This document shows positions 28,200 to 37,933 of a DNA stretch of 64,000 bases, one piece after another. Made by a program: the position numbers and the translations under genes. The stretch's first letter is position 1. Every line of letters starts with the position of its first letter. The notes under the pieces are model-generated. The model ran no database searches. It was not told where the DNA came from and saw only the letters and a program-made list of their open reading frames with translations. Origin of the DNA: Taylorella asinigenitalis ATCC 700933 (GTDB lineage Bacteria > Pseudomonadota > Gammaproteobacteria > Burkholderiales > Burkholderiaceae_B). Location of the stretch: the NCBI RefSeq assembly GCF_000687755.1, contig NZ_JHXN01000001.1, forward strand, positions 124,001 to 188,000. Reading direction: 5' to 3'.

Positions 28200-29962
28200 C
28201 TGCGGATATCTACGGATTTACTTCCACGTCTGTCTTCAATTTTCTTAATTTCTGATAATTTTCTTAATAAATCAGATTTGTATACCAGGCCTACTAACTT
28301 AGGTTTCTCACTATAGTCTACTACTGGAAGACGCTCGCCATTATAGGAGAAAAATCTGTTTTGTACTTCATCAAGATTCATATCCAATTGCAAAGGGTCT
28401 ACAAAACTTCTTTGAACAAAATCCGCTGGTATAGGCTCATCTAATGGGCTACTAGACATGATTCCATGGGTTAAATTTTTGTTGGTTAGTATGCCTAAAT
28501 ATTCTTGATCTTCACCGATAACAAATACATTTTTTACCCCAGTATTTGCGAATATTTCAAGGGCCTCTCTAAGAGTTTGTGTTGGGTTTACTGTTGTATC
28601 TACTGGGCTTAAAAGATTTCTAACTTTTAGTTGTGAAATTCTTAAGCTTACTAGGTCTTGTTTTTCACGTTTACTTGTAATGCCAAACATTACTGTACCA
28701 GTAAAGAGCCTAGAGATATAAAAAGAGATTACCGATGCAAAAATTAATGGGGCTGCAATCTGAAGGCTATTAGTCATCTCCATTAGTAAAACTATAGCTA
28801 CTATAGGCGCAGATGTTCCAGCTGTTAAAAACGCCCCCATTCCAACTAAAACAAAAACCGGAGTGAAATGCAATACACTAGGTTCTATTAATGCAAATGC
28901 ATGAGTAAGAATCATAGCCGTACTAGCACCAATAAACATAATTGGCGTAATCACACCACCTACGGCACCGGAGCCCACACTTACACTAGTCGAAATCAAT
29001 TTAATGATTAGAATCAAAATAAGTGATTCGATAATCCACGAATCATCTAACATAAATGAGTGAATTAAGGTATCACCCTTACCTGCAGCTGAAGGCTCAA
29101 TTAAAAATATACAGCCTAATAGAAAACCAGCTAAAGCCATACGTATAGGCAAAATCATGCCTGTTTTTGCGTAAAGGTCACGAGTTAGAGATAAAAGTTT
29201 TAAGAATAATGGTGCACCAAAACCAGAGAATATTCCTATCACTATTGATAGTAACAACTCAAATTCACCAACCAGATATATAGGTGGAAGCTGATAGAGC
29301 CAAGGTTCGTAACCCAAGATGGTGATTGTTATATAAGCAGAAGATGAGGCTATAAGTAATGGAGCAAGTACGTGACTGGCCATGCTTCCAAGAACAATCT
29401 CTGCAATAAATAAGGCCCCAGCAATAGGTGCAAAATATGCTGCAGACACACCAGCTGCCGCACCACATGCAACAAGTATTCGTAAATAATTGCCTTCAAT
29501 TTTATTCACTCTACCTAATGCCGATCCAACCATTGAAGAAAGATGAATAATAGGACCTTCACGACCTAATGACCAACCCGTAGCTGAAACGCTTAGAGCG
29601 GAACCAATACGCAACAAGCCTTGTCTTATTGATAAATGACCATTTCCTATTGCAACTGCTTCCATATAATCGGAGTTAGCATCAACTTTTATTTTCGAAG
29701 CAAAATATAGCCCCAAACCACCAATTAAACCGCCTAATGTAGGTATTAATAATTTTTCCCAAATGTTCCAATTTGAAGCAATTTGTACAACATCACCATA
29801 TACATTTGAATGCAGTGTTTGAAGTAGTTTCACGCATTCATGAAATGCTACAGTTGTAAGCCCGCCGCTTACACCTAAAATTGCTGCCCATAATATAATG
29901 GCAGGTTCAGAGAAGAGTTGAACTTTATTAAATAAATTTGAATAACTAAATTTGAATCGCAC
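28196..29962 (-). CDS. ClC-family chloride channel/transporter with C-terminal CBS pair
   Basis: 588 residues, starting at GTG (no upstream in-frame ATG is available). About 11 membrane helices carry the ClC selectivity motifs: GWSLGREGPIIHLSS (GREGP with the gating Glu, about residue 135) and the GSGAVGGVITPIMF block. A CBS pair at about 450-575 (VRNLLSPVDTTVNPTQTLREAL; LTNKNLTHGIM) gives nucleotide-dependent control in other members. Exchange of Cl- for H+ is usual in bacterial forms, but F- or plain channel activity cannot be excluded. Confidence 0.92.
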   Translation of the reverse strand: MRFKFSYSNLFNKVQLFSEPAIILWAAILGVSGGLTTVAFHECVKLLQTLHSNVYGDVVQIASNWNIWEKLLIPTLGGLIGGLGLYFASKIKVDANSDYMEAVAIGNGHLSIRQGLLRIGSALSVSATGWSLGREGPIIHLSSMVGSALGRVNKIEGNYLRILVACGAAAGVSAAYFAPIAGALFIAEIVLGSMASHVLAPLLIASSSAYITITILGYEPWLYQLPPIYLVGEFELLLSIVIGIFSGFGAPLFLKLLSLTRDLYAKTGMILPIRMALAGFLLGCIFLIEPSAAGKGDTLIHSFMLDDSWIIESLILILIIKLISTSVSVGSGAVGGVITPIMFIGASTAMILTHAFALIEPSVLHFTPVFVLVGMGAFLTAGTSAPIVAIVLLMEMTNSLQIAAPLIFASVISFYISRLFTGTVMFGITSKREKQDLVSLRISQLKVRNLLSPVDTTVNPTQTLREALEIFANTGVKNVFVIGEDQEYLGILTNKNLTHGIMSSSPLDEPIPADFVQRSFVDPLQLDMNLDEVQNRFFSYNGERLPVVDYSEKPKLVGLVYKSDLLRKLSEIKKIEDRRGSKSVDIRR

Positions 29963-30034
29963 TTTGACTCAGTGGGTTTAAGACTTACTTTGCTAAAATG
30001 AAACCTATTTTAGCAATCTAGCAATATTATATCT

Positions 30035-31015
30035 ATGGCTGTATTTACCGCTATTACACGCAAAGAATTAGAAAAATTTATTAGCGAATACGAAATTGGA
30101 ATTTTAAATAAATTCGAAGGTATATCTGCTGGAATTGAGAATTCAAATTTTTTTGTTGAGACGAGCACAGGATCTTATGTGTTGACCATATTTGAAGTGC
30201 TTAAATTTACTCAACTGCCCTACTATATTGAGTTTATGCTCCACTTAGCAAACAAAGGTGTAGCTGTGCCTAAACCTCAAAGGACTAAAGCTGGAGAACT
30301 TATTTCAAATATAAAAGGGAAGCCAGCTATTATTGCCACAAAGCAAGGTGGAAAACATATAACCGAGCCTACTCGGAGGCATTGCCACATAGTAGCTAAA
30401 GCTCAAGCTCAAATGCATATTGCTTCTAAGGATTTTAAATTCAAACAGAACAATCTGCGAGGCCTATCTTGGTGGGAGGAAGTTTGGCCCTCAATTAAAC
30501 CATTTTTAAATGAATCTCAAATTTCTCTTTATGAGAAAGCACTTTCAATTCAAAAAGAGATTCAAAATTCTTATAAATGGAAAGAGGTAATTCCGCGAAG
30601 TGCATGTCACTGCGATTTGTTTAGGGATAATGTTCTAATTATTAATCCAGATTCAGACACTTGTTCTGTCGGCGGCATTATCGATTTTTATTTTTCAGGG
30701 GATGACGCCCTAATTTTTGATTTAGCCGTGGCTATAAATGATTGGTGTATAGATAGGACTACGGGGGATTTAATTCCAGAATTGGCTAAGGAGTGGATTG
30801 ATTCATATGCTTCAATCAGACCAATAACAAGCGATGAAGTGGATCTTTGGCCATATGCCCTTCAAGCAGCGGCCCTCAGATTTTGGACTTCAAGACTTTA
30901 TGATTTATATCTACCTCGAGATGCAGAAAATCTCAAACCTCACGACCCAACTCACTTTGAGAAAATTTTAAAAAAACTTCTATTTAACAAGGAAATTTCA
31001 CTATCACTCTTTTAA
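30035..31015 (+). CDS. thrB: Homoserine kinase (ThrB, proteobacterial APH-fold type)
   Basis: 326 residues. It phosphorylates homoserine for threonine synthesis. Unlike enterobacterial GHMP-fold ThrB, this form has the aminoglycoside phosphotransferase fold typical of beta- and alphaproteobacteria. AVFTAITRKELEKFI at the N-terminus, GIENSNFFVETSTGSYVLTIFE, the catalytic HCDLFRDNVL and GGIIDFYFSGDDALIFDLA (metal-binding Asp) are all present. It is followed after 6 bp by the BPSS1780 gene. Two motif-like sites lie here, one exact at 30380. Confidence 0.95.
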   Translation: MAVFTAITRKELEKFISEYEIGILNKFEGISAGIENSNFFVETSTGSYVLTIFEVLKFTQLPYYIEFMLHLANKGVAVPKPQRTKAGELISNIKGKPAIIATKQGGKHITEPTRRHCHIVAKAQAQMHIASKDFKFKQNNLRGLSWWEEVWPSIKPFLNESQISLYEKALSIQKEIQNSYKWKEVIPRSACHCDLFRDNVLIINPDSDTCSVGGIIDFYFSGDDALIFDLAVAINDWCIDRTTGDLIPELAKEWIDSYASIRPITSDEVDLWPYALQAAALRFWTSRLYDLYLPRDAENLKPHDPTHFEKILKKLLFNKEISLSLF

Positions 31016-31021
31016 TCAAAA

Positions 31022-31789
31022 ATGAACAAAAATTTTAATGTTTATAGTATTAAATCTGGATTTAAATGGTTAGCTGAAGGCTTTTATATTGCTGCTACTA
31101 ACCCATTTTCATTTATAGCTCTAAATTTTTTGATAACCATTGTTTTACTATTCTTTATGTTCTCCGGAACAATAATGTTTGTATCATTTCTTATTGCGGT
31201 AATTCAGATGATTTACTTTAATGCCTCGTACAGCATATACAAAAATAAAAAAATGGTATGGGGTGATTTATTTAAGAAACTAACTACGAATAATGCCATT
31301 CAAGGATTCATATTTATTGGACTTTTATATATAGGGTCATTGTATATAGTAGGCATTCTGAACGATAGTATTTTCATTCAAGCAAATACTCTAATGTCTG
31401 AAGGCTATGTACCTAAGGACTTTTTTACAAGAAATCTCTCAAGATTGGTTTCACCAATTCTTATGGCTTACTTGATTTTCGTATTCTTTTTATGGATACC
31501 TGTTCTAACAGCTTGGGAAGATATGGATTTTATAGAGGCTTTAAAACTCTCGTTTAAGGGGACGTTACAAAACTTTCTTCCTCTAACATTAATGTTTATG
31601 TTGATTATTGGTATCAACATAACATTGACTATAGTACTAGTTAATACGCCCTATTCGTGGATTATTGAACTATCAGCTCTTTTCCTAATGTTATTTTTAA
31701 ATATTCTTGTATACGTTGCATCCTTTGCAGCTTATAAAGATATATTTATGAAAAAACCCATCACTACTTCCGTAGTAGATGGGTCTTAA
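31022..31789 (+). CDS. BPSS1780 family membrane protein
   Basis: 255 residues with six or seven membrane segments. The N-terminal FNVYSIKSGFKWLAEGFYIAATNPFSFIALNF block is characteristic of the BPSS1780 family found in betaproteobacteria, often beside thrB. Function is unknown. The last codons (KKPITTSVVDGS) also encode one arm and loop of the terminator that serves convergent etfA, so the 3' end has two roles. Confidence 0.8.
   Translation: MNKNFNVYSIKSGFKWLAEGFYIAATNPFSFIALNFLITIVLLFFMFSGTIMFVSFLIAVIQMIYFNASYSIYKNKKMVWGDLFKKLTTNNAIQGFIFIGLLYIGSLYIVGILNDSIFIQANTLMSEGYVPKDFFTRNLSRLVSPILMAYLIFVFFLWIPVLTAWEDMDFIEALKLSFKGTLQNFLPLTLMFMLIIGINITLTIVLVNTPYSWIIELSALFLMLFLNILVYVASFAAYKDIFMKKPITTSVVDGS
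31751..31784 (-). terminator. Terminator of the etf operon, inside the 3' end of the opposing gene
   Basis: Read on the minus strand: a stem of about 12 bp (ACCCATCTACTAC pairing with GTAGTGATGGGT, one bulge), a 4-nt loop GGAA, then TTTTTT. The T-run exists only on the minus strand, so it stops etfA transcripts about 20 bp past their stop codon. Confidence 0.85.
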
Positions 31790-31804
31790 TAGGAATAAGG
31801 AGAA

Positions 31805-32734
31805 TCAAAGAGAAGCGTTTAGTTGTGGGATTATTTCAAATAAATCCCCAACTAGACCATAATCAGCTATATTGAAGATTGGTGCCTCAGGGTCCTTATT
31901 TATAGCAACGATCACTTTAGAATCTTTCATGCCCGCAAGATGCTGGATAGCTCCTGAGATTCCGACAGCTATATAAAGTTGTGGGGCCACGATTTTCCCA
32001 GTCTGACCAACTTGAAGGTCATTAGGGGCAAATCCCATATCAACGGCTGCACGTGAAGCACCTACTGCGGCACCTAACTTATCTGCAAGGTCATAAAGCA
32101 TCGTAAAGTTTTCGGCACTTCCTAAAGCTCTACCACCAGAGATAACAATTTTTGCATCTGAGAGTTCTGGACGTTCACTTTTAGTCATCTCTTGAGATAT
32201 AAATTTTACGCGAGCATCAGCCTCAACTGCTTGCAAACTTTCTACAGAAGCAGAACCTCCAGTGGCTTGTACCGCATCAAATGCAGTTGAACGAACAGTT
32301 AATACTACTTTTGGCTCAGTTGTTTGAACAGTTGCTATAGCATTTCCGGCGTAAATCGGTCTCTCAAATGTTTGGGCATCAAGCACCGCCGTAATTTCTG
32401 ATACCTGAGGAATATCAAGATTTGCAGCCACTCTTGGTGCAGTGCTTTTTCCTACAGAGCTAGCTGAAAAAAGAATATGAGAATAAGAATCAGCAATAGA
32501 TATAACTTGTTTGCTTAAATTTTCTGCTAACAAATTCGCTAATGAATCCCCATCTGCAATCAAAACTTTAGAGATTCCTTGAATTTGCGAAGCTTCTGAA
32601 GATACAGATTCAACGCCCTTTCCTGCAATAAGCAAATCAATTTCGCTTGATATTTTTTGAGCGGCAGCGATGGTAGATAAAGTAGATGGTTTAAGGGTGC
32701 CTTGCTCGAAATCCGCTACAACTAATACTTTCAT
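31805..32734 (-). CDS. etfA: Electron transfer flavoprotein alpha subunit
   Basis: 309 residues. With EtfB it carries electrons from acyl-CoA and related dehydrogenases to the membrane quinone pool. The C-terminal FAD-binding domain shows [49 protein letters not shown] and [19 protein letters not shown], which are diagnostic. Its ATG overlaps the etfB stop by 1 bp. No dehydrogenase partner is encoded in the window. Confidence 0.97.
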   Translation of the reverse strand: MKVLVVADFEQGTLKPSTLSTIAAAQKISSEIDLLIAGKGVESVSSEASQIQGISKVLIADGDSLANLLAENLSKQVISIADSYSHILFSASSVGKSTAPRVAANLDIPQVSEITAVLDAQTFERPIYAGNAIATVQTTEPKVVLTVRSTAFDAVQATGGSASVESLQAVEADARVKFISQEMTKSERPELSDAKIVISGGRALGSAENFTMLYDLADKLGAAVGASRAAVDMGFAPNDLQVGQTGKIVAPQLYIAVGISGAIQHLAGMKDSKVIVAINKDPEAPIFNIADYGLVGDLFEIIPQLNASL

Positions 32735-33483
32735 TAAATCACCTTTTTCTCATTTCTTAATTTATCAACTAAAGTGGCAACGTCTGGGAGTATCTCTCCA
32801 CCCGAACGAGTAGCAGGTTCAGTAACCTTAATTGTTTTAACTTTAGGCGTAACATCAACAGATAATTCTGCAGGAGTCAATTTATCGATCGGCTTTTTCT
32901 TAGCTTGCATAATTTTAGGTAGAGTAGCAAACCGTGGTTCATTTAAACGTAAATCCACAGTAATTACCGCTGGCAAAGCAATCTCTAATGTTTCAAGCCC
33001 ACCATCTATTTCACGTGTAACTACTGCCTTATCGTCCGATAGTTCTATTTTGCTTGCGAATGTAGCTTGAGGCCAATCAAGTAAAGCAGCTAACATTTGA
33101 CCAGTTTGATTTGAATCATCATCGATAGCCTGTTTGCCTAATAAAATTAGTTTTACATCTTCTTTAGTAGCAACTTCCTTCAGAAGTTTAGCGATTCCTA
33201 GTGGTTGAACATCTTCGTTTGTTTCTACTAAAACGCCCCTATCTGCTCCCATGGCCATAGCTGAGCGAAGCTGATCCTGAGCTTGAGCGATACCCACAGT
33301 AACAGCAACGATTTCGGAAACTTTTCCCGCCTCTTTAAGTCGTGAAGCTTCTTCAACAGCTATCTCGTCAAAAGGGTTCATAGACATTTTTAAATTTTCT
33401 GTATCAACTGCAGAGTTATCCGATTTAACTCTAACTTTAATATTGAAATCGACTACCCTTTTTACAGGGACTAAAACTTTCAT
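32734..33483 (-). CDS. etfB: Electron transfer flavoprotein beta subunit
   Basis: 249 residues. It starts [20 protein letters not shown], typical of Etf[27 protein letters not shown] and [29 protein letters not shown] form the AMP-binding signature region. It is the first gene of the two-gene etfBA unit, 18 bp downstream of pgsA on the same strand. Confidence 0.97.
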   Translation of the reverse strand: MKVLVPVKRVVDFNIKVRVKSDNSAVDTENLKMSMNPFDEIAVEEASRLKEAGKVSEIVAVTVGIAQAQDQLRSAMAMGADRGVLVETNEDVQPLGIAKLLKEVATKEDVKLILLGKQAIDDDSNQTGQMLAALLDWPQATFASKIELSDDKAVVTREIDGGLETLEIALPAVITVDLRLNEPRFATLPKIMQAKKKPIDKLTPAELSVDVTPKVKTIKVTEPATRSGGEILPDVATLVDKLRNEKKVI

Positions 33484-33501
33484 TTAATACTCCTAGCAAA
33501 T

Positions 33502-34080
33502 TTAATTGTTAGTTTTCATAATTGGCCATGCAGCTTTAAGATAAACCCACATGGAGACAATAGTTAAAATTGTGGCACAAATTATTAAAACCTGCCCTAC
33601 ATAATGAATCCAATGATAACCAAAAGAGCCTAAAAGTAACATAGGGATTGCCATCATTTGAGTTGCAGTCTTCCATTTACCCAATGAATTCACGGCAACC
33701 TTATCTCTTGCATTTCTTTGGGCCATCCACTCCCTTAGGGCCGATACAATAATCTCTCTGGCAATGATCACGAATACGATCAGTACTGATACTCTCCCTA
33801 AAAATAACAAAATAAGCAATGCCGCACAAACCATAAGCTTATCTGCTACTGGATCTAGAAACGCTCCGAAAGATGTAGTTTGATTCCATTTGCGAGCAAG
33901 ATAACCATCAAGATAATCAGTTAGTGAGGCAATGACAAATAAAGCCGTAGCAATTGAGTCGCGGATAATAAAAGAGGATTGATTCGTCCCAAACCAATCA
34001 ATTGGTAGGACATAGCAAAGCAAAAACAATGGAATAAAATACACTCGCATCCACGTGAGAGCCATTGGTATATTTTTCAT
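33502..34080 (-). CDS. pgsA: CDP-diacylglycerol-glycerol-3-phosphate 3-phosphatidyltransferase
   Basis: 192 residues with four or five membrane segments. It makes phosphatidylglycerol phosphate in the inner membrane. The CDP-alcohol phosphotransferase motif DYLDGYLARKWNQTTSFGAFLDPVADK contains the full D-x2-D-G-x2-A-R-x8-G-x3-D-x3-D pattern at about residues 63-89. It lies 3 bp after uvrC, the same pairing as in many proteobacteria. Confidence 0.95.
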   Translation of the reverse strand: MKNIPMALTWMRVYFIPLFLLCYVLPIDWFGTNQSSFIIRDSIATALFVIASLTDYLDGYLARKWNQTTSFGAFLDPVADKLMVCAALLILLFLGRVSVLIVFVIIAREIIVSALREWMAQRNARDKVAVNSLGKWKTATQMMAIPMLLLGSFGYHWIHYVGQVLIICATILTIVSMWVYLKAAWPIMKTNN

Positions 34081-34083
34081 TAA

Positions 34084-35907
34084 CTACCTCAGAGCATAAT
34101 AAATTTTTTCGGCTATCTCACGAGAGATACCATCCACAGACTGTAAGTCTGCAATACTAGCATTACACACCTCTGTAAACCCACCAAATCTCGCAAGAAG
34201 CTTTTGACGCCGCTTAGGACCGACCCCATCAATATCCTCAAGTCTGGATACATTGCGCTGCTTAGCACGACGTGAACGCATACCCGTAATCGCAAAGCGA
34301 TGTGCTTCATCACGAATAGAGGCTATAAGCATCAAGGCCATCGATTGTACCCCAAGTTCAAGCGGAGCTCTTCCATCAACAAAATGAAGTGTCTCAAGGC
34401 CCACTTTACGCCCCTCTCCCTTTGCGACCCCTACAATTTTACTTAAATCTAGTCCCAAGTCCTCAAACACTCGCTTAGCCACACCAATTTGCCCCTTACC
34501 TCCATCAATAAGAACAATATCAGGCAAATCAACACCCTCTTTTAAAAAACTGCTATACCTGCGTGTCAAAACCTGCTCCATGGCCGCGTAATCATCGCCC
34601 TCTGTAATGCCGTGAATATTGTATCGACGATATCTTGATGATTGCATATCATGAAATTGATAAACAACACATGAGGCTTGCGTCGCCTCACCCGATGTGT
34701 GGCTTATGTCGAAGCATTCAATCGATAGTGAATTTAGTGCGTCTGAATCTGTTGCATACCCCAAAGTCTCCGCCAGTGCCAATGTCCTCTTTTCAGCCTT
34801 GGTCGATTCGTTTATTTCACGCGACAATGCTAACTGAGCATTTTTAATGGCCAGCTCAAGCCACGATTTTTGCAAAGCATTTGGCCTTGCGACAACACGT
34901 ACTTTTTTATGATATTTTTCTTCAAAAATATCTATTACACCCCTATCCATCAATTCATGTGACAACACAAGCATAGATGGAATTTCGTGACTAAGATAGT
35001 GCGAGCTTATAAACGCCTCAAGTATGGTCGATGCTTCATCTGCATTAACTTGCGTTGGAAACATGGATTTGTCTCCCAGATGCCTTCCTTTGCGTACCAT
35101 GGCAAGATTTATACAAACCTTCCCTTCAATTTGTTCGATGGCAATGATATCGCAATTAATCTTTGGATTAACTTCCATAGATTGCGAATTCATAACAGTA
35201 CCTAGAGCTTTAATCTGGTCCCTATAAATTGCGGCTAGCTCATAATTCATAATATCTGAAGCCATCATCATTTTGCTTTCAATATTTTTGAGAACTTCGG
35301 GAGCCTTGCCATCTAAAAAATCGATCGCATTTTTTATATCATTTTCGTATTCGTCTTTAGTTATAAATCCAGTGCAAGGGGCTGAGCAGCGCTTTATTTG
35401 GTATTGCATACAAGGTCGTGAGCGATTCTGAAAAACGCTGTCGTTACACGTTCTTAGCCTAAAAACTCTTTGGAGTACTTCAATCGTTTGCCCTACAGCA
35501 TATCCATTAGGATAAGGTCCAAAGTATTTACCTGGTTTATTTGTAGCACCACGATAAAAAGATATCTGAGGAAAATCATGGGCACTAAACTTTAAAAATG
35601 GATAAGTTTTATCGTCACGAAATAGAATGTTATATCGAGGATGCAAGCTTTTAATTAGATTATTTTCGAGAATTAGTGCTTCTGATTCTGAATTCGTAAT
35701 AGTATATTCAGTACGCACCACCTTAGCCATCATTAAGGCTACGCGGGGACTTTGAATGGTTTTAGCGTAATATTGACTAACTCTTTTCTTAAGATTTTTT
35801 GCCTTTCCTACATATAGAACTGTATCACTTGCATCGATATGCCTATAAACACCAGGCAAATCTGGAAGTTCTTTAAGAAAAGACTTTATCTGTTGCGGAT
35901 CTTGCAT
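34084..35907 (-). CDS. uvrC: UvrABC excinuclease subunit C
   Basis: 607 residues, full length. It makes both incisions around bulky DNA lesions. The GIY-YIG domain (residues about 15-95: LPGVYRHIDASDTVLYVGKAKNLKKRV) cuts 3'. The UVR motif lies near 205-240, the RNase H-like domain has IECFDISHTSGE and DGGKGQ, and the tandem HhH domain at the C-terminus reads LEDIDGVGPKRRQKLLARFGG. The first 35 bp overlap nagZ. No LexA box was seen in front of it. Confidence 0.97.
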   Translation of the reverse strand: MQDPQQIKSFLKELPDLPGVYRHIDASDTVLYVGKAKNLKKRVSQYYAKTIQSPRVALMMAKVVRTEYTITNSESEALILENNLIKSLHPRYNILFRDDKTYPFLKFSAHDFPQISFYRGATNKPGKYFGPYPNGYAVGQTIEVLQRVFRLRTCNDSVFQNRSRPCMQYQIKRCSAPCTGFITKDEYENDIKNAIDFLDGKAPEVLKNIESKMMMASDIMNYELAAIYRDQIKALGTVMNSQSMEVNPKINCDIIAIEQIEGKVCINLAMVRKGRHLGDKSMFPTQVNADEASTILEAFISSHYLSHEIPSMLVLSHELMDRGVIDIFEEKYHKKVRVVARPNALQKSWLELAIKNAQLALSREINESTKAEKRTLALAETLGYATDSDALNSLSIECFDISHTSGEATQASCVVYQFHDMQSSRYRRYNIHGITEGDDYAAMEQVLTRRYSSFLKEGVDLPDIVLIDGGKGQIGVAKRVFEDLGLDLSKIVGVAKGEGRKVGLETLHFVDGRAPLELGVQSMALMLIASIRDEAHRFAITGMRSRRAKQRNVSRLEDIDGVGPKRRQKLLARFGGFTEVCNASIADLQSVDGISREIAEKIYYALR

Positions 35908-36931
35908 TTTTATAAGCTACATTTTGCCCTAAGTTTTCCCAACTACAAACTTTATATTTGGGATAAAGTTCTTCTAATCTTCGCTCTAAATGGGGATTTT
36001 GATTAGGGTTATATCTCAAATTAGCAAGCAATTCATCGGCTAAGTCAGGCTTATTACATACCATAACCATATCACACCCTGCATCCAATGCTGCTTGCCC
36101 GCGAGCTGTAATATCTCCTATATAACTTGCACCTTCCATAGTTAAGTCATCGGAAAAAATCAAACCATCGTATCCAAGCTTGCTGCGTAAAATATCTTGT
36201 ATCCAAACTTTTGAGAAGCATGCATTGTGCTTATCTACCTTTTTATAGATTACATGAGCAAGCATTACTGATGGCAATACCAAGTCGCCCAGCCATTCAT
36301 ATGGCTTCACGTCTTCACCCAAAATTTCATCTTGTGTGCGATTATCTTCAGGTATGGCGATATGTGAATCCGCTTCTACAAAGCCATGCCCAGGAAAATG
36401 CTTCCCACAGCAAGACATTCCTGCTTTAGCTAGCCCTTGCACAAATGCACGCGATAATATCGAGACAATTTTTGGATCTCTATGAAATGACCTATCCCCT
36501 ATTACCGAACTAACTCCATAATTTAAATCCAATACAGGAGTATAGGAAAAATCGACGCCACATGATAACAACTCTATAGCCATTACATATGCAGTTTCTG
36601 TGGCAATGCGTATGGCCCTTAAAGGATCTTGATCATAGATACAGCCTAGGCTAGCCATAGCTGGGATATGTGTAAACCCTTCTGTTTTGAATCGTTGAAC
36701 CCTACCACCCTCATGATCAACGGTTATAAGAATCTTAGATCTACTCACTTTAGGATCTTTGGCTGCAGCCCTGGCTTCACGTATTTGAGACGTTAATTTT
36801 TGTAACTGGCCTGGATTTTTATAATTTCTTGAAAATAAAATCATCCCACCAACAAGGGGATGCTGCAGGCGTACTCTCTCGCGGTCATTTAATTCAAAAC
36901 CCTCAATATCAACAATTACAGGACCTGCCAT
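35873..36931 (-). CDS. nagZ: Beta-N-acetylhexosaminidase (NagZ)
   Basis: 352 residues, a glycoside hydrolase family 3 enzyme of cytoplasmic peptidoglycan recycling. It removes GlcNAc from anhydromuropeptides. KHFPGHGFVEADSHIAIPED is the family signature, with the His of the mobile loop, and FSDDLTMEGA carries the catalytic Asp nucleophile. It is 1 bp before acpS and overlaps uvrC by 35 bp. A candidate uptake motif lies at 36600. Confidence 0.96.
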   Translation of the reverse strand: MAGPVIVDIEGFELNDRERVRLQHPLVGGMILFSRNYKNPGQLQKLTSQIREARAAAKDPKVSRSKILITVDHEGGRVQRFKTEGFTHIPAMASLGCIYDQDPLRAIRIATETAYVMAIELLSCGVDFSYTPVLDLNYGVSSVIGDRSFHRDPKIVSILSRAFVQGLAKAGMSCCGKHFPGHGFVEADSHIAIPEDNRTQDEILGEDVKPYEWLGDLVLPSVMLAHVIYKKVDKHNACFSKVWIQDILRSKLGYDGLIFSDDLTMEGASYIGDITARGQAALDAGCDMVMVCNKPDLADELLANLRYNPNQNPHLERRLEELYPKYKVCSWENLGQNVAYKNARSATDKVFS

Positions 36932-36932
36932 A

Positions 36933-37346
36933 TCAAACCTTTCTCTCCAAAATTACAAATGCCATTACTATATCCGCTTCATCCGTAAGTGATACATGAC
37001 CAAGCCCAAAACGCTCTTCGTACCAGGATTTCAACGGTTCACTAAAAGTTAATGAAGGCTTTCCACTTGATGCATTAAGAATTTGAACCCGAGTCCATGC
37101 CATTGGACTACGTATACCCAAACCTATAGCCTTTGAAAATGCTTCTTTTGCCGCAAATCTAGTTGCTATATATCGAATGCCTCTTTTACGATCTCTTGAA
37201 TACCTACTTTTGAACACCTCTTGTTCTTGATTTCCTAAAATACGCTTTACGAATTTCTGACCAAATCGCTCGAATGTATTTTGGATGCGAGACATGTAAA
37301 TAATATCGGTTCCTATACCCGCAATAGCACTTATGTTAGTTGGCAA
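36933..37346 (-). CDS. acpS: Holo-[acyl-carrier-protein] synthase
   Basis: 137 residues. It moves 4'-phosphopantetheine from CoA to acyl carrier protein. IAGIGTDIIYMSRI (metal-binding Asp) and RFAAKEAFSKAIGLGI (Glu and Lys) are the family motifs. The start appears to be TTG at 37344-37346 with SD AAGGA six bases upstream. The only later ATG would remove the conserved N-terminus. The TTG sits inside a copy of the 8-mer TGGCAATG (reverse strand view), see findings. Confidence 0.93.
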   Translation of the reverse strand: MPTNISAIAGIGTDIIYMSRIQNTFERFGQKFVKRILGNQEQEVFKSRYSRDRKRGIRYIATRFAAKEAFSKAIGLGIRSPMAWTRVQILNASSGKPSLTFSEPLKSWYEERFGLGHVSLTDEADIVMAFVILERKV

Positions 37347-37348
37347 TG

Positions 37349-37894
37349 CTATTCCTTTATAAAATGCTCACGATAATGTTTAAGTTCTTCTATCGATTCG
37401 TAGATATCTGCTAGAGCCTCATGTTTACTTTTCTTTTTAAAGGCTTTGTAAACATCAGGTTTCCATCTTTTTGCTAATTCCTTGAAAGTTGATACGTCCA
37501 CAGTTCTATAGTGCAAATATTTTTCCAGACGTGGCATATACTTGAACATAAAACGTCTGTCTTGATTCACAGAATTGCCACACAGTGGCACGGTGCCCTC
37601 GGGAATATGCTTTTTAAAAAAATCAAGTAAAGCTTCTTCTACTTGAGCCTCATTTAATTTAGATTCCTTAACCTTAGCTACTAGCCCTGATTTCGTATGA
37701 GTGGAGGTGTTCCAGTTATCCATAGAGTTTAGTAAAGCATCGTCTTGATGAATAACGTAGACTGGAGCTTCTGCTACTACAGATAAATCGTCTTCCGTTA
37801 TTATTACAGCAACTTCTAATATCCTGTCGATATCTGGATTTAGGCCTGTCATCTCCATATCAAGCCATACCATACGATTTGATTTATTTGGCAT
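37349..37894 (-). CDS. orn: Oligoribonuclease
   Basis: 181 residues from ATG at 37894. A longer open frame to 38032 exists but its 46 extra residues match no Orn and would overlap divergent rsgA. A DEDD 3'-5' exonuclease that degrades di- and short oligoribonucleotides, including pGp[28 protein letters not shown] gives the first Asp and Glu, [17 protein letters not shown] the next Asp, and [14 protein letters not shown] the last His and Asp. acpS follows after 2 bp. Confidence 0.96.
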   Translation of the reverse strand: MPNKSNRMVWLDMEMTGLNPDIDRILEVAVIITEDDLSVVAEAPVYVIHQDDALLNSMDNWNTSTHTKSGLVAKVKESKLNEAQVEEALLDFFKKHIPEGTVPLCGNSVNQDRRFMFKYMPRLEKYLHYRTVDVSTFKELAKRWKPDVYKAFKKKSKHEALADIYESIEELKHYREHFIKE

Positions 37895-37933
37895 TAAAAT
37901 AACCTTTTCTTTAAATTCAAAATATTTTAAGCG

